Origin: Thamnidium elegans
Taxonomy: Eukaryota > Mucoromycota > Mucoromycetes > Mucorales > Mucoraceae
Assembly: GCA_025201345.1 (NCBI GenBank)
Contig: JAIXMG010000002.1
Span: forward strand, 2,170,001-2,234,000
Direction: 5' to 3'
DNA length: 64,000 bases
Below the pieces are notes generated by a model. It did not search any database and was not told where the DNA came from. It worked only from the letters and a program-made list of their open reading frames with translations. Shown piece by piece: positions 63,107-64,000 of the stretch (the first letter of the stretch is position 1; the number at the start of each line of letters is the position of its first letter). The translations under genes were made by a program, and so were the position numbers.

Positions 63107-64000
63107 CTACTCTGATTTCTTTTCTTGAGATTTTTGCTTTAAGAAATTGGCGGATTTTGAGTTATTGATATAATTTTGGAAACGGTTAAAGAAAACAAAT
63201 GAAAACGTAATAGCAATTGCTCCAGACCAGAACCAAGGGTTGCTAAAATAAATATACGTTACCAGTTAAATTTTACTTTTTCCCAGTTAGTTATATCTTT
63301 AATCAGTACACTTACGTGAAGGGAGAGTTAACATTGGTAACTTCTACTTCATAGATAACTGCTGTATTTTCAGGTACCAAATTAGGAAGACCAAACTCGC
63401 CATAAGCTGATGTTAAAAAAAAAAGCATTAATTTTGTCCTTGTTACTCGCAATATAAACTCTATTTACCAAGATCAGCAGGAATAATTAATCTACGAACT
63501 TCGCCCGTGCACATCCCATGAATACCTTGCTCTAAACCTATAATAACGTAAAAGATATATAAATACGAGAAATTCACATACCATTATTAACCCCTTTTTA
63601 CTATAGTATGTAAAAAAAAAAAGTCTCGAGAAATACCTTTCATTATCTTATCTCTTCCTGTTGATAGCACAAAATTAATGGTAAGTAACATGTTAAATTA
63701 TATCTATTTAAAGCCATACCGAGCTTAAATTTCAAAGGTGTTCCATTGTCGAGATAAGTGTTTTCATAGTATTCTCCCTCACCCCAAACACGAGCACGGT
63801 AATGTACTGTAATTTCAGAATTACTTGATACCTTATACCCACAATTTTCTGGTTTACTCAATATACCTAAAAGCAATATACAACTAGTCATTTAGTTTTA
63901 CGACCTTCTAATTATATTATACAAGTGTTCTTTTATAAGTAGTTTACCTCCAAGGAGCTTTGTAGGTTGTTCCATATTAGTTTCTGATAAAGCATAAACG
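63107..64000 (-). CDS. FKBP-type protein of the secretory pathway with C-terminal membrane anchor (5' partial)
   Basis: Visible exons: 64000-63948 (continues past the edge), 63866-63720, 63657-63637, 63537-63469, 63406-63316, 63242-63107. The upstream frame (VYALSETNMEQPTKLLGG) looks like the end of a signal peptide plus the FKBP2-like lead-in ILSKPENC. The FKBP domain has ITVHYRARVWGEG, GTPLKFKLG, GLEQGIHGMCTGEVRRLIIP and ADLAYGEFGLPNLVPENTAV. Several PPIase-pocket residues differ from FKBP12 (Trp59 position is Leu, Asp37 position is Glu, Phe36 position is Tyr), so activity may be weak. After the domain come WFWSGAIAITFSFVFF, a transmembrane segment, and a basic tail. FKBP2 homologues usually lack this anchor. 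Confidence 0.85.

Overview
The window is a 64 kb piece of an AT-rich nuclear genome from a fungus, most likely an early-diverging (Mucoromycota/Mucorales-like) one. Genes are interrupted by many short GT-AG introns, often 50-100 nt and with some exons of only 15-21 nt. Homopolymer A/T runs are common between genes. The gene set is fungal: PMT2-type O-mannosyltransferase, a peroxisomal FOX2-type multifunctional enzyme, fungal FKBP/nucleoplasmin-type protein, HEM25, TYR1. I rebuilt the exon models by hand from splice signals, reading frame and family similarity; each complete model sums to a whole number of codons.

Layout. 0.3-12.8 kb: the end of an acidic protein, a DXD-type glycosyltransferase, then a minus-strand block (HEM25 glycine carrier, glycerol-3-phosphatase-like HAD enzyme, FOX2, DIS3L2-like exonuclease, tandem UBZ4 zinc-finger protein). 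12.8-17.2 kb: gene-poor, with a duplicated two-part module (R1/R2) that has snoRNA-like marks. 17.2-32.9 kb: ribosomal proteins eL27 and uS2, Rab6/Ypt6, a nucleoplasmin-like protein that has lost its FKBP domain, PMT2, a bacterial-type DusA dihydrouridine synthase, mitochondrial bL34m, a zinc CDF transporter and glycerol kinase. 33-40 kb: a transposon graveyard (broken transposase pieces, terminal inverted repeats, a fold-back element, two minisatellites). 40.2-53.4 kb: DUF1295 membrane protein, prephenate dehydrogenase, fumarase, PAB1, an SH3 protein, a decayed Tc1/mariner-like element and an MFS-like transporter. 53.8-64 kb: tRNA-Lys(CUU), a PTS1-tagged alpha/beta hydrolase, glutathione peroxidase, a DDP1-type Nudix hydrolase, NOG1, a Nudix-like protein with a broken Nudix box, and a membrane-anchored FKBP running off the right edge.

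Functionally it is mostly housekeeping: translation and ribosome assembly (eL27, uS2, bL34m, NOG1, PAB1, DusA, tRNA-Lys), glycerol metabolism in both directions (phosphatase and kinase), peroxisomal metabolism (FOX2 and a hydrolase, both ending in SKL), mitochondrial metabolism (fumarase, HEM25) and the secretory pathway (PMT2, Ypt6, FKBP, glycosyltransferase). The least expected signals are a recurrent 14-bp X-box-like palindrome near translation-related promoters, the FKBP-less nucleoplasmin-like protein, the DusA-type enzyme in a fungus, the Nudix pair with one degenerate member, and the R1/R2 duplicated module. I saw no clear evidence of a wholly new multi-gene system.
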